DNA of 64,000 bases from Streptomyces megasporus (GCF_000718985.1 NZ_JODL01000009.1:87602-151601), one strand, 5' to 3'. Shown: positions 20,797 to 30,857, counted from the first letter of the stretch. The notes: generated by a model from the letters alone, not told the origin. Numbers and translations are program-made.

Positions 20797-20840
20797 TCTC
20801 CTGCGGAAGATCGCACGTCCGCACGACCACCCGCAGGAGA
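20797..20840 (+). promoter_or_regulatory. perfect 10-base inverted repeat hiding the proS ribosome-binding site
   Basis: TCTCCTGCGG (20797-20806) pairs exactly with CCGCAGGAGA (20831-20840), and the second arm contains the proS Shine-Dalgarno (GCAGGAG). Loop is 24 bases. If mRNA starts upstream of 20797, proS initiation would be occluded. If TAGTCT at 20794 is a -10, the left arm would be largely absent from that transcript. Confidence 0.5.
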
Positions 20841-20847
20841 GACCCCC

Positions 20848-22557
20848 ATGGCAGCCCGTGTCCAGCGCATGTCCCGTCTGATGCTGAAGACGCTGCGCGA
20901 GGACCCGGCCGACGCCGAGACCCTCAGCCACCGGCTCCTGGTCCGCGCCGGCTACGTCCGCCGCGCCGCCGCCGGCATCTGGACCTGGCTCCCGCTGGGC
21001 AAGCGGGTGCTGGAGAACGTCACCCGGATCGTCCGCGAGGAGATGGACGCCATCGGCGCCCAGGAGGTCCTCCTCCCGGCCCTGCTCCCTAAGGAGCCCT
21101 ACGAGATCTCCGGACGCTGGGAGGAGTACGGGGACCTGCTGTTCCGGCTCAAGGACCGCAAGGGCGCCGACCACCTGCTCGGCCCCACCCACGAGGAGAT
21201 CTTCACCCAGGTCGTCAAGGACCAGTGCACGTCCTACAAGGACCTGCCGGTGATCCTCTACCAGATCCAGACCAAGTACCGGGACGAGGCCCGGCCCCGC
21301 TCGGGCATCCTGCGGGGGCGGGAGTTCCTGATGAAGGACTCCTACTCCTTCGACACCTCCGACGAGGAGCTGGCCGAGTCCTACCGGCTGCACCGCGAGG
21401 CGTACGTGCGGATCTTCACCCGGCTCGGCCTGGACCACCGGATCGTCTCGGCCGTCTCGGGCGCGATGGGCGGCTCGGCGTCGGAGGAGTTCCTCGCCCC
21501 GGCCGCCGCCGGCGAGGACACCTTCGCCGACTGCCCCTCCTGCGGCTACGCCGCCAACACCGAGGCCGTCACCTTCCCCCTGAAGTCGGCCGACCCCCTG
21601 GGCCACCCTCCGCTGGAGGAGCTGGACACCCCCGACACCCCCACCATCGAGACCCTCGCCGAGCACTTGGGCGTGCCCGCCTCCGCCACCCTGAAGAACC
21701 TCCTGGTCAAGGTGGACGGGGAGATCACCGCCGTCGGCGTCCCCGGCGACCGCGAGGTGGACCTGGCCAAGCTCGCCGAGCACCTCGCCCCCGCCACGGT
21801 CGAACTGGTCACCGCCGAGGACTTCACCGGCCGTCCCGCCCTGGTGCGCGGCTACGTCGGCCCGCAGGGGCTGGCGGGCACCGCCTTCCGCTACCTCGCC
21901 GACCCGCGCGTGGCCCCGGGCACCTCCTGGATCACCGGTGCCAACAAGCCCGACACCCACGCCCGCAACGTGGTGTGCGGCCGGGACTTCGAGGTCGACG
22001 AGTACCTGGACGTGGTCACCGTCGAGCCGGGCGACCCCTGCCCCTCCTGCGGCGCCGGGCTGCGGCTGGACCGGGCCATCGAGATCGGCCACATCTTCCA
22101 ACTCGGCCGCAAGTACGCCGACGCCTTCGGGCTGGACGTGCTGGGGAAGGACGGCAAGCCCGTCCGCGTCACCATGGGCTCCTACGGCATCGGGGTCTCG
22201 CGCGCGGTGGCGGCGCTCGCCGAGCAGACGGCCGACGACAAGGGCCTGTGCTGGCCGCGCGAGATCGCCCCGGCGGACGTCCACGTCGTCGCGGCCGGCA
22301 AGGGCGCCCAGATCTCCTCGGCCCTGGAACTGGCGGACCGGCTGGGCGCGGCCGGGGTCCGTGTCCTGGTGGACGACCGCACGGGCGTGTCGCCCGGGGT
22401 GAAGTTCACCGACGCGGAGCTGATCGGCGTGCCGACGATCCTGGTGGTGGGCCGTGGCGCGGCGAAGGGGCTGGTGGAGCTGAAGGACCGGCGCACCGGC
22501 GAGCGCGAGGAGATCTCGGTGGCGGAGGCCGTGGAGCGGCTGACCCGCCGCGACTGA
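20848..22557 (+). CDS. proS: prolyl-tRNA synthetase
   Basis: Class II synthetase of 569 residues, bacterial type. Motif 2 lies in [21 protein letters not shown], preceded by the GPTHEE loop. The editing insertion (about residues 230-385) sits between motifs 2 and 3, and motif 3 is [19 protein letters not shown]-terminal anticodon-binding domain follows. ATG 20848 has GCAGGAGAG seven bases upstream, inside a potential hairpin. It is convergent with the APH-like gene. Confidence 0.97.
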   Translation: MAARVQRMSRLMLKTLREDPADAETLSHRLLVRAGYVRRAAAGIWTWLPLGKRVLENVTRIVREEMDAIGAQEVLLPALLPKEPYEISGRWEEYGDLLFRLKDRKGADHLLGPTHEEIFTQVVKDQCTSYKDLPVILYQIQTKYRDEARPRSGILRGREFLMKDSYSFDTSDEELAESYRLHREAYVRIFTRLGLDHRIVSAVSGAMGGSASEEFLAPAAAGEDTFADCPSCGYAANTEAVTFPLKSADPLGHPPLEELDTPDTPTIETLAEHLGVPASATLKNLLVKVDGEITAVGVPGDREVDLAKLAEHLAPATVELVTAEDFTGRPALVRGYVGPQGLAGTAFRYLADPRVAPGTSWITGANKPDTHARNVVCGRDFEVDEYLDVVTVEPGDPCPSCGAGLRLDRAIEIGHIFQLGRKYADAFGLDVLGKDGKPVRVTMGSYGIGVSRAVAALAEQTADDKGLCWPREIAPADVHVVAAGKGAQISSALELADRLGAAGVRVLVDDRTGVSPGVKFTDAELIGVPTILVVGRGAAKGLVELKDRRTGEREEISVAEAVERLTRRD

Positions 22558-22580
22558 GCCCCGCCGCGGACCGAGCCCGT

Positions 22581-22609
22581 CGGGCCCGGCCGGACCGCGG
22601 CCGGGCCCG
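22581..22609. terminator. bidirectional terminator between proS and the APH-like gene
   Basis: Perfect 12-base inverted repeat, CGGGCCCGGCCG and its complement, with a five-base loop in the 52-base convergent gap. Confidence 0.75.
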
Positions 22610-23512
22610 TCACAGCCAGCCGGCGAACTCCAGCAGCATCTCGCCGTCCACGCGGTCCCCGGCGGCGATGTGCCGGGCGCCCGACTCCACCGCCCGGTAC
22701 AGGCTCCAGCCGCGCAGCCGGTCGCGGTCCACCTCCAGGGAGTCCGCCAGTTTGCGCACCCTGCGCCGGGTGAGGGAGGCGGCGCCGGAGGTGGCCCCCA
22801 GGTCGTGCAGCCGGTCGCGGACCAGCCGGGCCAGGTCGTAGGCCCGCTCGCCCACCAGCGGCTCCGGGCCGACCACCAGCCAGTGGGCCCGCCCCGGATC
22901 GGCGGAGAGCACCGTGCCCTGCCGGAACTCGCCGTGCAGCAGGAGTTCCTCGGGGGCGTCGGCGAGCAGCGCCGCGCGCAGCTCCAGCGCCTCGTCGGCC
23001 AGCGGCCGGGCCTCCTTCGGCACGTGTTCGCGGATGTGGTCCACGGCCCGGGCGGTGTGCTCGGCCACGGTCGTGAAGGGGTGGTCGGCACCGGAGAGCG
23101 TCGGGGGGACCCACAGCCGGCGCAGCGCCGAGACCGCCTCCAGGTTGGCCTTCGCCTCCGGCAGGGACCGCAGCGAGATCTCCGCGTGCAGCCGCTCCAG
23201 CAGCAGCGCGCCCGTCTCCGGCGCCGCGTCCAGCAGCCGCACCGCGCCGTGCCCGTTCCACCGGGCCAGGGCCGCCGCCTCCGTCTCGGCACCCGTCGCA
23301 CGCAGCTTCAGCGCCGCCGGGGCGCCGTCCGCCCGGCGCACCAGGGCGACCAGACTGCCGCGCCCACCGGGAACGACCACCCGTTCGACCGTCAGCTCCC
23401 AGCGCGCCAGCGACTCCCGCACCAGCTCCGGGAGTTCGGCCAACCAGGGGGAGTCCGCGCCCAGGGCGCGCACCAGTCGCTGCGGGGGTTCGACGCGTGG
23501 GGCGGGTGTCAT
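22610..23512 (-). CDS. APH-family protein with degenerate kinase active site
   Basis: Protein of 300 residues resembling the aminoglycoside 6-phosphotransferase group. The family catalytic motif HGDLxxxN is replaced by HGEFRQGTV (H193-G194-E195, T200), and the metal-binding D of the DPxP motif is replaced by G215 in VVGPEPLVGERAYDLARL. The fold markers around these sites are kept. The catalytic Asp, the metal-binding Asn and the second Asp are therefore all changed, so I expect a pseudokinase or an altered enzyme. The start is ATG 23512. The ferritin-like gene upstream on the same strand ends 27 bases before it. Confidence 0.75.
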   Translation of the reverse strand: MTPAPRVEPPQRLVRALGADSPWLAELPELVRESLARWELTVERVVVPGGRGSLVALVRRADGAPAALKLRATGAETEAAALARWNGHGAVRLLDAAPETGALLLERLHAEISLRSLPEAKANLEAVSALRRLWVPPTLSGADHPFTTVAEHTARAVDHIREHVPKEARPLADEALELRAALLADAPEELLLHGEFRQGTVLSADPGRAHWLVVGPEPLVGERAYDLARLVRDRLHDLGATSGAASLTRRRVRKLADSLEVDRDRLRGWSLYRAVESGARHIAAGDRVDGEMLLEFAGWL

Positions 23513-23539
23513 ATGCCCTGGCCGTGCCTTTCCGTCGGT

Positions 23540-24058
23540 TCAGAAGGTCTCCGGGGACGCCGACGCGGCGCGTTCGGCGAGCCCAGGGAAGGGTACGCCC
23601 GTGCCGCGCCACCGCACCGCGCGGACCGCGGCCTCCCGCAGCGCGCCCGCCGCCTCGCGCCGCAGGTCGCCCTCGCTCGCCCGGACCAGGTCCGCGTAGA
23701 CGGCGGCCACCCGCTCCTCCAACTCGGCGGCGAGCCGTACCGCGGCGGCGGCGTCCGGAACGGCGAAGGGCAGGGTGTAGGCCGCGGCGGCGGCCCGTGG
23801 CTCGCCGCCCATCTTCCGCACCGCGTGCCGCAGGGCGTCACGGCGCGCGCGGTGGGCTTCGTGGGCCCGACGTGTCTCGGCACGCAGATCCTCGGCGATC
23901 CGCCCCCCGACGACGCCGTAGCCGTAGACGGCGGCGTGCTCGGCGGCGAGCGCGGCCTGGACGGCGGCGAGCACGCCGTCGTCCGGGCCGTCGGAGCCGT
24001 CGGACCCGGTGGGGGAGGCCGGGACAAAGGGCGCGGTGGGGATCGTCGCTCGGGTCAT
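23540..24058 (-). CDS. ferritin-like protein (DUF4439 type)
   Basis: Protein of 172 residues, helical. AALAAEHAAVYGYGVVGGRIAE is typical of the DUF4439 ferritin-like four-helix fold; later helices have RRAHEAHRARRDALRHAV, ELEERVAAVYADLV and REAAVRAVRW. Whether it binds metal is unclear: E and H residues are present but the diiron pattern is not obvious to me. Its start overlaps the stop of the lipoprotein gene (ATGA), so the pair is co-translated. Confidence 0.8.
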   Translation of the reverse strand: MTRATIPTAPFVPASPTGSDGSDGPDDGVLAAVQAALAAEHAAVYGYGVVGGRIAEDLRAETRRAHEAHRARRDALRHAVRKMGGEPRAAAAAYTLPFAVPDAAAAVRLAAELEERVAAVYADLVRASEGDLRREAAGALREAAVRAVRWRGTGVPFPGLAERAASASPETF

Positions 24059-24567
24059 CACTCGCCGTTCGTGAGCAGGTACGCGTGGGCCGCCCCCGCC
24101 GCCGCGACGGACGCCAGCAGCCGGGCCAGCTCGGGCGGGGCGTCGAGGAGCGCCCGGGTGCGGGCGTCGGCCGTCGCCCGTTCGGCGTTCGCCAGCGCGG
24201 TCAGCGCACGTCCGGTGTCCGCGGGCACGGCCGTGCCCGCGGGGCCGGGATCGGCCGCGGTCCGCGGGGAGGCGGAGCCACGGGGCGCGGCGCCGCCGAA
24301 CGCCGTCACGTGCCGCGCCACGTTCGCGCGCAGCGGTTCCAGCCGCCCGGCGAGCGAGGGGTGCGCGTCGATGGTCCGGTCGTAGCGCTCCAGCAGGTCG
24401 ACGCTGTCGCGGGCCGCCCGGCGCCGCAGCCGTTGCGCGTGGGAGGAGCGCTCGCGTTCGACGGCTTCCGAGGCGCCGTCGGAGCACCCGGCGAGGACCA
24501 GCGCGGCGGCGCCCGTCACCCCGGTGGCCAGCAGGCTCCTCCGGCGCGGACGCGAGTCGATCGGCAC
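24058..24567 (-). CDS. lipoprotein coupled to the ferritin-like protein
   Basis: Protein of 169 residues with a lipoprotein signal: basic start SRPRRRSLLATG, hydrophobic stretch, lipobox LAGC. The mature part is Ala/Arg-rich and helical, with no motif I recognise. The last 70 residues (ALTALANAERATADARTRALL...) look like two helices. The reading frame continues far upstream, but GTG 24567 with GGGAG before it begins exactly at the signal peptide. It probably sits on the outer face of the membrane and may bind its coupled partner, which has no export signal of its own. Confidence 0.75.
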   Translation of the reverse strand: MPIDSRPRRRSLLATGVTGAAALVLAGCSDGASEAVERERSSHAQRLRRRAARDSVDLLERYDRTIDAHPSLAGRLEPLRANVARHVTAFGGAAPRGSASPRTAADPGPAGTAVPADTGRALTALANAERATADARTRALLDAPPELARLLASVAAAGAAHAYLLTNGE

Positions 24568-24758
24568 GGGCGCTCCCTGGGGAGGTGTGGTTCGGTGGTG
24601 TGCGGGAAAGAAGGCGATCACCGCCTTGCGAGCGTACCCGTGTTCGCACGATCCCCCGAGGCGGGTCACCGCTGTGCCCCGCGCGTACCCCGTGTGGGGG
24701 ACGGCCGCCCGGTGGAGCGCTCCGTGATCGTCTGGTCGGCGGGACCCGCCGCAGGCGA

Positions 24759-24764
24759 TAGGCT
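24759..24764 (+). promoter_or_regulatory. possible -10 of the rimP-nusA operon
   Basis: TAGGCT about 66 bases before rimP, in the divergent gap. The same hexamer precedes thyX (60082) and dapA (60927). No convincing -35 is visible. Confidence 0.35.
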
Positions 24765-24829
24765 TGACCCCCGTACCCCCAGGACAGGATGTTCCCCACA
24801 ACAGCACACGCGGCCGAGGAGTCACCCGG

Positions 24830-25381
24830 ATGAGCACCACCCAGAACGAGAGGCTGCGAGAACTGCTGGAGCCGCTCGTCGCCACCAGGGGCCTGGATCT
24901 GGAAGAGGTCACCGTGACCCCGGCAGGGAGAAGGCGGGTCCTGCGCGTGGTGGTGGATTCCGACGAGGGCGTGCAGCTCGACACCTGTGCCGAACTGAGC
25001 CGCGCGGCCTCGGAGATCCTCGACGAGACCGACGTGATGGGCGGCGCCCCCTACGTCCTGGAGGTGACCTCCCCCGGTACCGACCGTCCGCTGACCGAGC
25101 CGCGGCACTACCGCCGCGCCGTCGGCAGGCTGATCAGGGCCCGGCTGACCGAGGAGGCGGGCGGCGGCGAGGTGGTCGCCCGGATCCTCGACGCGGACGG
25201 CGACGGCGTGGAGGTGGAGGTGCCCGGCGTCAAGGGACGCAAGCCCACCACCCGCCGGATCGCCCTCGACGAGATCGCCAGGGCCCGGGTGGAGATCGAG
25301 TTCAACCGCAAGGCCGACGAGAAGGCCGGGAAGACACGTCAGGCTGCGGCCTCTGACGACGAGAGCCAGGAGGAGGCGTAG
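24830..25381 (+). CDS. rimP: ribosome maturation factor RimP
   Basis: Late 30S assembly factor of 183 residues. The N-terminal domain has [20 protein letters not shown] and [16 protein letters not shown], and [14 protein letters not shown] is the family signature. A C-terminal SH3-like domain follows, then an acidic tail. ATG 24830 with GAGGAG upstream is preferred over the longer frame. The gene begins the conserved rimP-nusA-ylxR-infB operon; nusA starts two bases after its stop. Confidence 0.95.
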   Translation: MSTTQNERLRELLEPLVATRGLDLEEVTVTPAGRRRVLRVVVDSDEGVQLDTCAELSRAASEILDETDVMGGAPYVLEVTSPGTDRPLTEPRHYRRAVGRLIRARLTEEAGGGEVVARILDADGDGVEVEVPGVKGRKPTTRRIALDEIARARVEIEFNRKADEKAGKTRQAAASDDESQEEA

Positions 25382-25383
25382 CC

Positions 25384-26388
25384 GTGGACATCGACATGAG
25401 TGCCCTGCGGAACCTGGTGAGGGAGAAGGAGATCTCCTTCGACCTGCTGGTGGAGGCGATCGAGGCGGCTCTCCTGATCGCCTACCACCGCACCGAGGGC
25501 AGCAGCCGGCAGGCCCGGGTGGAGCTGGACCGCTCCACCGGACACGTGACGGTGTGGGCCAAAGAGGACCCGGCCGACCTGCCGGAGGGCGCCGAACCGC
25601 GTGAGTTCGACGACACCCCCTCCGGTTTCGGCCGGATCGCCGCGACCACCGCCAAGCAGGTCATCCTGCAGCGCCTGCGGGACGCCGAGGAGGAGGTCAC
25701 CTTCGGCGAGTACGCCGGTCGCGAGGGCGACATCGTCACCGGGGTCGTCCAGCAGGGGAAGGACCCGCGCAGCGTCCTCGTCGACATCGGCAAGCTGGAG
25801 GCGATCCTGCCCCCGCAGGAGCAGGTGCCGGGCGAGGAGTACTCCCACGGCACCCGGCTGCGCAGCTATGTCGTCCGGGTCGCCAAGGGGGTCCGCGGCC
25901 CGTCGGTCACGCTCTCGCGCACCCACCCCAACCTGGTGAAGAAGCTCTTCGCCCTGGAGGTGCCGGAGATCGCCGACGGCTCGGTGGAGATCGCCGCCAT
26001 CGCCCGCGAGGCCGGACACCGCACCAAGATCGCGGTGCGGTCCACCCGTCCGGGGCTGAACGCCAAGGGCGCGTGCATCGGACCCATGGGCGGTCGGGTG
26101 CGCAACGTCATGGCCGAGCTGAACGGCGAGAAGATCGACATCGTGGACTGGTCGGACGACCCGGCCGAGATGGTGGCCAACGCCCTCTCCCCCGCCCGGG
26201 TGAGCAAGGTCGACGTCGTCGACGCCGCCGCCCGCTCGGCCCGGGTGACCGTGCCGGATTACCAGCTCTCCCTCGCCATCGGCAAGGAGGGGCAGAACGC
26301 CCGGCTCGCCGCCCGACTCACCGGTTGGCGGATCGACATCCGCCCCGACACCGAGCAGAGCGGAGAGCGGGACGCGGCGCGGAGCTGA
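25384..26388 (+). CDS. nusA: transcription elongation/termination factor NusA
   Basis: RNA polymerase-binding factor of 334 residues, the short actinobacterial form without the C-terminal acidic repeats of enterobacteria. The N-terminal polymerase-binding domain (about 1-110) is followed by an S1 domain ([22 protein letters not shown]) and two KH domains with [20 protein letters not shown] and [19 protein letters not shown]. The start is GTG. Acts in transcript pausing, termination and rRNA antitermination. Confidence 0.97.
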   Translation: MDIDMSALRNLVREKEISFDLLVEAIEAALLIAYHRTEGSSRQARVELDRSTGHVTVWAKEDPADLPEGAEPREFDDTPSGFGRIAATTAKQVILQRLRDAEEEVTFGEYAGREGDIVTGVVQQGKDPRSVLVDIGKLEAILPPQEQVPGEEYSHGTRLRSYVVRVAKGVRGPSVTLSRTHPNLVKKLFALEVPEIADGSVEIAAIAREAGHRTKIAVRSTRPGLNAKGACIGPMGGRVRNVMAELNGEKIDIVDWSDDPAEMVANALSPARVSKVDVVDAAARSARVTVPDYQLSLAIGKEGQNARLAARLTGWRIDIRPDTEQSGERDAARS

Positions 26389-26449
26389 CCGTCGATCACC
26401 GTCCGTACCCCACCAACGGCGCAATCGGCGTCAGGAGGTAGACTGAACA

Positions 26450-26728
26450 GTGTCTGGCCGGACACGTGCCCGCGCACGCCCTGAACGCACCTGCGTGGGC
26501 TGCCGGGAGCGGTCGGACAAGGGCGATTTGCTGCGTGTGGTGTTGGTCGAGGACAGATGCGTTCCCGACCGTCGCGGTACGCTGCCCGGCCGGGGCGCAT
26601 ATCTGCACCCCACACCGACCTGTGTCGACCTGGCGGTCCGCCGCCGGGCGTTCCAACGGGCCTTCCGGGCCCCCGGGACGCTCGATACCGCGGAGCTGCG
26701 ACAGGCAGTGCCGCGGGAAACACCGTAA
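26450..26728 (+). CDS. ylxR: YlxR family RNA-binding protein
   Basis: Protein of 92 residues with the family signature ERTCVGCRERSDKGDLLRVV and GRGAYLHPTPTCVDLAVRR, basic overall. It lies between nusA and infB as in most bacteria. The GTG start lies 11 bases after AGGAGG. A possible TAGACT -10 (26439) overlaps this region, so an internal promoter is conceivable. YlxR proteins bind RNA and have been linked to regulation of other genes. Confidence 0.92.
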   Translation: MSGRTRARARPERTCVGCRERSDKGDLLRVVLVEDRCVPDRRGTLPGRGAYLHPTPTCVDLAVRRRAFQRAFRAPGTLDTAELRQAVPRETP

Positions 26729-26804
26729 GACAGCAAGCACGAACGGCCCGCACGGCACCCCGTGCGGGAGAGGTACCTCGCGAGTTGGAAGTAGGTCGAG
26801 ATTG

Positions 26805-26849
26805 CGATGAGCACTCGATGAGTACGCGATGAGTACGCCCATGCAGTAG
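26805..26849 (+). promoter_or_regulatory. three overlapping minicistrons in the infB leader
   Basis: Three tandem 11-base units (CGATGAGCACT, CGATGAGTACG, CGATGAGTACG) form three tiny frames: MSTR (ATG 26807, TGA 26819), MSTR (ATG 26818, TGA 26830) and MSTPMQ (ATG 26829, TAG 26847). Each stop overlaps the next start as ATGA. infB starts 43 bases after the last stop. Confidence 0.55.
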
Positions 26850-26853
26850 CGAA

Positions 26854-26879
26854 GGTCCGGCGGACGATCCCCCCGGACC
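26854..26879 (+). promoter_or_regulatory. small hairpin before the infB ribosome-binding site
   Basis: GGTCCGG (26854-26860) pairs with CCGGACC (26873-26879) with a 12-base loop, five bases after the last minicistron stop and just before TAAGGAGCG and the infB GTG. A ribosome on the minicistrons could open it. Confidence 0.4.
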
Positions 26880-26891
26880 GTAAGGAGCGAA

Positions 26892-29876
26892 GTGGCTAAG
26901 GTCCGGGTATACGAGCTCGCCAAGGAGCTTGGAGTCGAAAGCAAGGTCGTCATGGCCAAGCTCCAAGAACTCGGTGAATTCGTCCGTTCGGCGTCCTCGA
27001 CCATCGAGGCGCCGGTCGTACGCAAACTGACCGATGCGTTGAACGCGGGCAACGGCGCCGCGGGCGCCAAGAAGTCCGCTGCCAAGCCTGCCGCGCCGCG
27101 CAAGGCGGCGCCCCCCAAGCCCGGCGCCCCGAAGCCGGGCGCCGCAGCACCCAAGCCGGGTGCCCCGAAGCCGGGTGCCCCCAAGCCCGGCGCGGCCAAG
27201 AGCGCGCCCTCGAAGAACGTCCCGGCCCCCGGGCCGAGGAACGTCCCCACTCCCGGGCAGCGGCCGACCCCGGCCAAGCCGGGTCCCGCGCAGCCCGCGG
27301 CCCCGGCGAAGCCCGAGTTCACCGCGCCGCCGTCCGCCCCGGGCGGCTCCCCGCGCCCGGGTGCCCCGAAGCCGGGCACCCGTCCGGCACCGACCGGCCA
27401 GGGCGGACGCGGCCAGTCCGCGCCCCGTCCGGGTGCCCCCAAGCCGGGCGCCCGTCCGGCCGGACCGCGTCCGGGCAACAACCCCTTCACCTCCGGCGGC
27501 TCCACCGGCATGGCGCGCCCGCAGGCGCCCCGGCCGGGCGGTGCCCCGCGTCCGGGCGGCCCGCGTCCCGGCGGCGGCGCCGCCGGTCAGGCCGGTCCGC
27601 GTCCGCAGGCGCCCGGCGGCGCCCGTCCCAGCCCCGGCAACATGCCGCGTCCGCAGGGCGGCGCGGCGGGCCCGCGTCCGGGCGGTCCCCGTCCGAACCC
27701 GGGCATGATGCCGCAGCGTCCCGCCGCGGGCCCGCGTCCGGGTCCCGGTGGCCGCGGTCCCGGCGGCGGAGGCCGTCCGGGCGGCGCCGGTCGTCCCGGC
27801 GGCTTCGGAGGCCGTCCGGGCGGCGCCGGTCGTCCCGGCGGCGGTGGCGGCGGTGGCTTCGCCGGTCGTCCCGGTGGCGGCGGTGGCGGTGGCTTCGCCG
27901 GTCGTCCCGGTTTCGGCGGTCGCCCCGGCGGCCCCGGCGGCCGTGGCGGCACCCAGGGCGCTTTCGGCCGTCCCGGCGGTCCGGCGCGCCGTGGCCGCAA
28001 GTCGAAGCGGCAGAGGCGCCAGGAGTACGAGGCCATGCAGGCCCCGTCCATCGGCGGCGTGATGCTGCCGCGCGGCAAGGGCGAGACCGTCCGGCTGTCG
28101 CGCGGTGCGTCGCTCACCGACTTCGCGGAGAAGATCAACGCCAACCCGGCGTCGCTGGTCCAGGTGATGTTCAACCTGGGCGAGATGGTCACCGCGACCC
28201 AGTCGGTCTCCGACGAGACGCTTCAGCTCCTCGGCGAGGAGATGAACTACGTCGTCCAGATCGTCAGCCCGGAGGAGGAGGACCGCGAGCTGCTCGAGTC
28301 CTTCGACATCGAGTTCGGCGAGAACGAGGGCGGCGACGAGGCCCTGGTGCCGCGTCCGCCGGTGGTGACCGTCATGGGTCACGTCGACCACGGAAAGACG
28401 CGCCTGCTGGACGCGATCCGCAAGACCAACGTCGGTGAGGGCGAGGCCGGCGGCATCACCCAGCACATCGGCGCCTACCAGGTCACCACCGAGGTCAACG
28501 GCGAGGACCGCAAGATCACCTTCATCGACACCCCGGGTCACGAGGCGTTCACCGCCATGCGTGCCCGCGGTGCGAAGTCGACCGACATCGCGATCCTGGT
28601 GGTGGCGGCCAACGACGGTGTGATGCCCCAGACGGTCGAGGCCCTGAACCACGCCAAGGCGGCCGACGTGCCGATCGTGGTCGCGGTCAACAAGGTCGAC
28701 ATCGAGGGCGCGGACCCGACCAAGGTGCGCGGCCAGCTCACCGAGTACGGCCTGGTGGCGGAGGAGTACGGCGGCGACACCATGTTCGTCGACATCTCCG
28801 CCAAGCAGGGGCTGCACATCGACGAGCTGCTGGAGGCCGTGGTCCTCACCGCGGACGCGGCCCTGGACCTGCGGGCCAACCCCGCCCAGGACGCCCAGGG
28901 CATCGCGATCGAGGCCCACCTCGACCGCGGTCGCGGCGCCGTGGCCACCGTGCTCGTCCAGCGCGGCACGCTGCGCGTCGGCGACACGATGGTCGTCGGC
29001 GACGCGTACGGCCGAGTCCGGGCGATGCTCGACGACCGCGGCGAGAACCTCCAGGTGGCGGGTCCGTCGACCCCCGTCCAGGTGCTGGGTCTGACCAGCG
29101 TCCCGGGCGCCGGCGACAGCTTCCTGGTGGTCGACGAGGACCGCACGGCCCGTCAGATCGCCGAGAAGCGCGCCGCCCGCGAGCGGAACGCCGCGTTCGC
29201 CAAGCGCACCCGCCGGGTGTCCCTCGAGGACCTGGACAAGGTGCTCAAGGCGGGCGAGGTGCGTCAGCTCAACCTCATCATCAAGGGCGACGCGTCCGGT
29301 TCCGTCGAGGCCCTGGAGTCCTCGCTGCTCCAGCTCGACGTCGGCGAGGACGTCGACCTGCGCATCCTGCACCGCGGGGTCGGTGCGGTCACCGAGACCG
29401 ACATCGACCTGGCCACCGGCTCCGACGCCATCGTCATCGGCTTCAACGTGCGCGCCGAGGGGCGTGCCACGCAGAAGGCCGAGCGCGAGGGCGTGGACGT
29501 CCGCTACTACTCGGTCATCTACCAGGCGATCGAGGAGATCGAGGCGGCCCTCAAGGGCATGCTCAAGCCGGAGTACGAGGAGGTCGAGCTGGGCACCGCG
29601 GAGATCCGCGAGATCTTCCGCTCGTCCAAGCTCGGCAACATCGCGGGTGTCATCATCCGCTCCGGCGAGGTCAAGCGGAACAGCAAGGCGCGCGTCATCC
29701 GCGACGGCAAGGTCATCGCGGAGAACCTCACCATCGAGGGCCTGCGTCGCTTCAAGGACGACGTCACCGAGATCCGCGAGGGCTTCGAGGGTGGTATCAA
29801 CCTCGGAAACTTCAACGACATCAAGGTCGACGACGTCATCGCGACGTACGAGATGCGGGAGAAGCCCCGCGTCTGA
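26892..29876 (+). CDS. infB: translation initiation factor IF-2
   Basis: GTPase of 994 residues that positions initiator tRNA. The N-terminal IF2N motif ([22 protein letters not shown]) is followed by a long low-complexity linker of about 330 residues rich in P, G, A and R (KPGAPKPG and [10 protein letters not shown] repeats), typical of Streptomyces. The G domain has GHVDHGKT at 496-503, DTPGHEAF and NKVD. Domains II-IV follow, with [20 protein letters not shown] near the C-terminus. The start is GTG with TAAGGAG upstream. Confidence 0.97.
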   Translation: MAKVRVYELAKELGVESKVVMAKLQELGEFVRSASSTIEAPVVRKLTDALNAGNGAAGAKKSAAKPAAPRKAAPPKPGAPKPGAAAPKPGAPKPGAPKPGAAKSAPSKNVPAPGPRNVPTPGQRPTPAKPGPAQPAAPAKPEFTAPPSAPGGSPRPGAPKPGTRPAPTGQGGRGQSAPRPGAPKPGARPAGPRPGNNPFTSGGSTGMARPQAPRPGGAPRPGGPRPGGGAAGQAGPRPQAPGGARPSPGNMPRPQGGAAGPRPGGPRPNPGMMPQRPAAGPRPGPGGRGPGGGGRPGGAGRPGGFGGRPGGAGRPGGGGGGGFAGRPGGGGGGGFAGRPGFGGRPGGPGGRGGTQGAFGRPGGPARRGRKSKRQRRQEYEAMQAPSIGGVMLPRGKGETVRLSRGASLTDFAEKINANPASLVQVMFNLGEMVTATQSVSDETLQLLGEEMNYVVQIVSPEEEDRELLESFDIEFGENEGGDEALVPRPPVVTVMGHVDHGKTRLLDAIRKTNVGEGEAGGITQHIGAYQVTTEVNGEDRKITFIDTPGHEAFTAMRARGAKSTDIAILVVAANDGVMPQTVEALNHAKAADVPIVVAVNKVDIEGADPTKVRGQLTEYGLVAEEYGGDTMFVDISAKQGLHIDELLEAVVLTADAALDLRANPAQDAQGIAIEAHLDRGRGAVATVLVQRGTLRVGDTMVVGDAYGRVRAMLDDRGENLQVAGPSTPVQVLGLTSVPGAGDSFLVVDEDRTARQIAEKRAARERNAAFAKRTRRVSLEDLDKVLKAGEVRQLNLIIKGDASGSVEALESSLLQLDVGEDVDLRILHRGVGAVTETDIDLATGSDAIVIGFNVRAEGRATQKAEREGVDVRYYSVIYQAIEEIEAALKGMLKPEYEEVELGTAEIREIFRSSKLGNIAGVIIRSGEVKRNSKARVIRDGKVIAENLTIEGLRRFKDDVTEIREGFEGGINLGNFNDIKVDDVIATYEMREKPRV

Positions 29877-29880
29877 CACC

Positions 29881-29900
29881 CACCGGTGGGCCCACCGGTG
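29881..29900 (+). repeat. perfect 20-base palindrome directly after infB
   Basis: CACCGGTGGGCCCACCGGTG, fully self-complementary, four bases after the stop codon and just before the main terminator hairpin. Confidence 0.6.
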
Positions 29901-29908
29901 ACGGCCAC

Positions 29909-29936
29909 GGAGCCTCCCGCCCCGGCGGGAGGCTCC
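29909..29936 (+). terminator. infB terminator hairpin
   Basis: Perfect 13-base inverted repeat (GGAGCCTCCCGCC and its complement) with a two-base centre. No T-run. Confidence 0.7.
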
Positions 29937-30052
29937 CGGCCGTTATTCACGCGCTCGACGAGGACCGATGCGTGTACGGTTCTCGTGTCCCGCCGGGTGT
30001 CGGCGGGACTCCACCTCCCGAGGCCTCACGGGTCGGCCAAGACCCGCATCGC

Positions 30053-30346
30053 ATGTACGTAGGCACACTCTCCTTCGACCTGCTGCTCGGCGACGTACGG
30101 TCGTTGAAGGAGAAGCGGTCGATCATCCGCCCGATCATCGCGGAGCTGCAGCGCAAGTACGCGGTGAGCGTCGCGGAGGTCGGGGAACAGAACATCCATC
30201 GCAGGGCCCTGATCGGCCTGGCGACGGTCTCCGGGGACGCCGGGCACGTCACGGACGTGCTCGACCGGTGCGAGCGGCTGGTGGCCGCGCGACCGGAGGT
30301 GGAACTGCTCTCCGTGCGGCGGCGGTTCCACGGTGAGGACGACTGA
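30053..30346 (+). CDS. DUF503 family protein
   Basis: Protein of 97 residues with the DUF503 features [29 protein letters not shown] and FAD-free beta-alpha pattern, plus [26 protein letters not shown]. It lies between infB and rbfA as in many Gram-positives (YlxP in Bacillus). ATG 30053 begins at the family start; the frame extends upstream. Its role is not established; position suggests ribosome function. Confidence 0.9.
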   Translation: MYVGTLSFDLLLGDVRSLKEKRSIIRPIIAELQRKYAVSVAEVGEQNIHRRALIGLATVSGDAGHVTDVLDRCERLVAARPEVELLSVRRRFHGEDD

Positions 30347-30389
30347 GCGCACCCGAACGAACGCATCCGAAACAGAAAGAAGCAGACAC

Positions 30390-30854
30390 ATGACCGACAC
30401 CGCGCGGGCACGCAAACTCGCTGACCGCATCCGGGTCGTGGTCGCGGAGACCCTCCAGCGGCGGATCAAGGACCCGCGGCTCGGCTATGTGACGATCACC
30501 GACACCCGGGTCACCGGAGACCTGCGGGAGGCGACCGTCTTCTACACGGTCTACGGCGACGAGGAGGAGCGGGCCTCCTCCGCCGCGGCGCTGGAGAGCG
30601 CCAAGGGAGTCCTGCGCTCGGAGGTCGGGCGGCAGACCGGCGTGCGCTTCACGCCGTCGCTGACGTTCGTTCCGGACGCGCTCCCGGAGAACGCCCGGAC
30701 CATCGATGACCTGCTGGCGAAGGCCAGGGCGTCGGACGCCCAGGTGCGCCAGGCGTCCTCGGGCGCCGCCTACGCGGGCGACGCGGACCCGTACCGCAAG
30801 CCCGTCCAGGAGGACGAGGAGTCGGAAGGCGACACGGACGGCGAGGACGCCTGA
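30390..30854 (+). CDS. rbfA: 30S ribosome-binding factor RbfA
   Basis: 30S maturation and cold-adaptation factor of 154 residues. The KH-like core contains [29 protein letters not shown] and [10 protein letters not shown], and an acidic tail follows. ATG 30390 is chosen because the family core starts just after it. It lies four bases before truB and shares the translation block operon. Confidence 0.95.
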   Translation: MTDTARARKLADRIRVVVAETLQRRIKDPRLGYVTITDTRVTGDLREATVFYTVYGDEEERASSAAALESAKGVLRSEVGRQTGVRFTPSLTFVPDALPENARTIDDLLAKARASDAQVRQASSGAAYAGDADPYRKPVQEDEESEGDTDGEDA

Positions 30855-30857
30855 CCC

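Noticed and set aside
24058..24984. Longer N-terminus for the lipoprotein
   Set aside because: The extra 139 residues are Ser/Arg/Thr-rich shadow sequence across the rimP promoter; the signal peptide begins at 24567.
27100..28010. Dense short repeats in infB
   Set aside because: They encode the normal low-complexity IF-2 linker and are not a separate repeat element or CRISPR.
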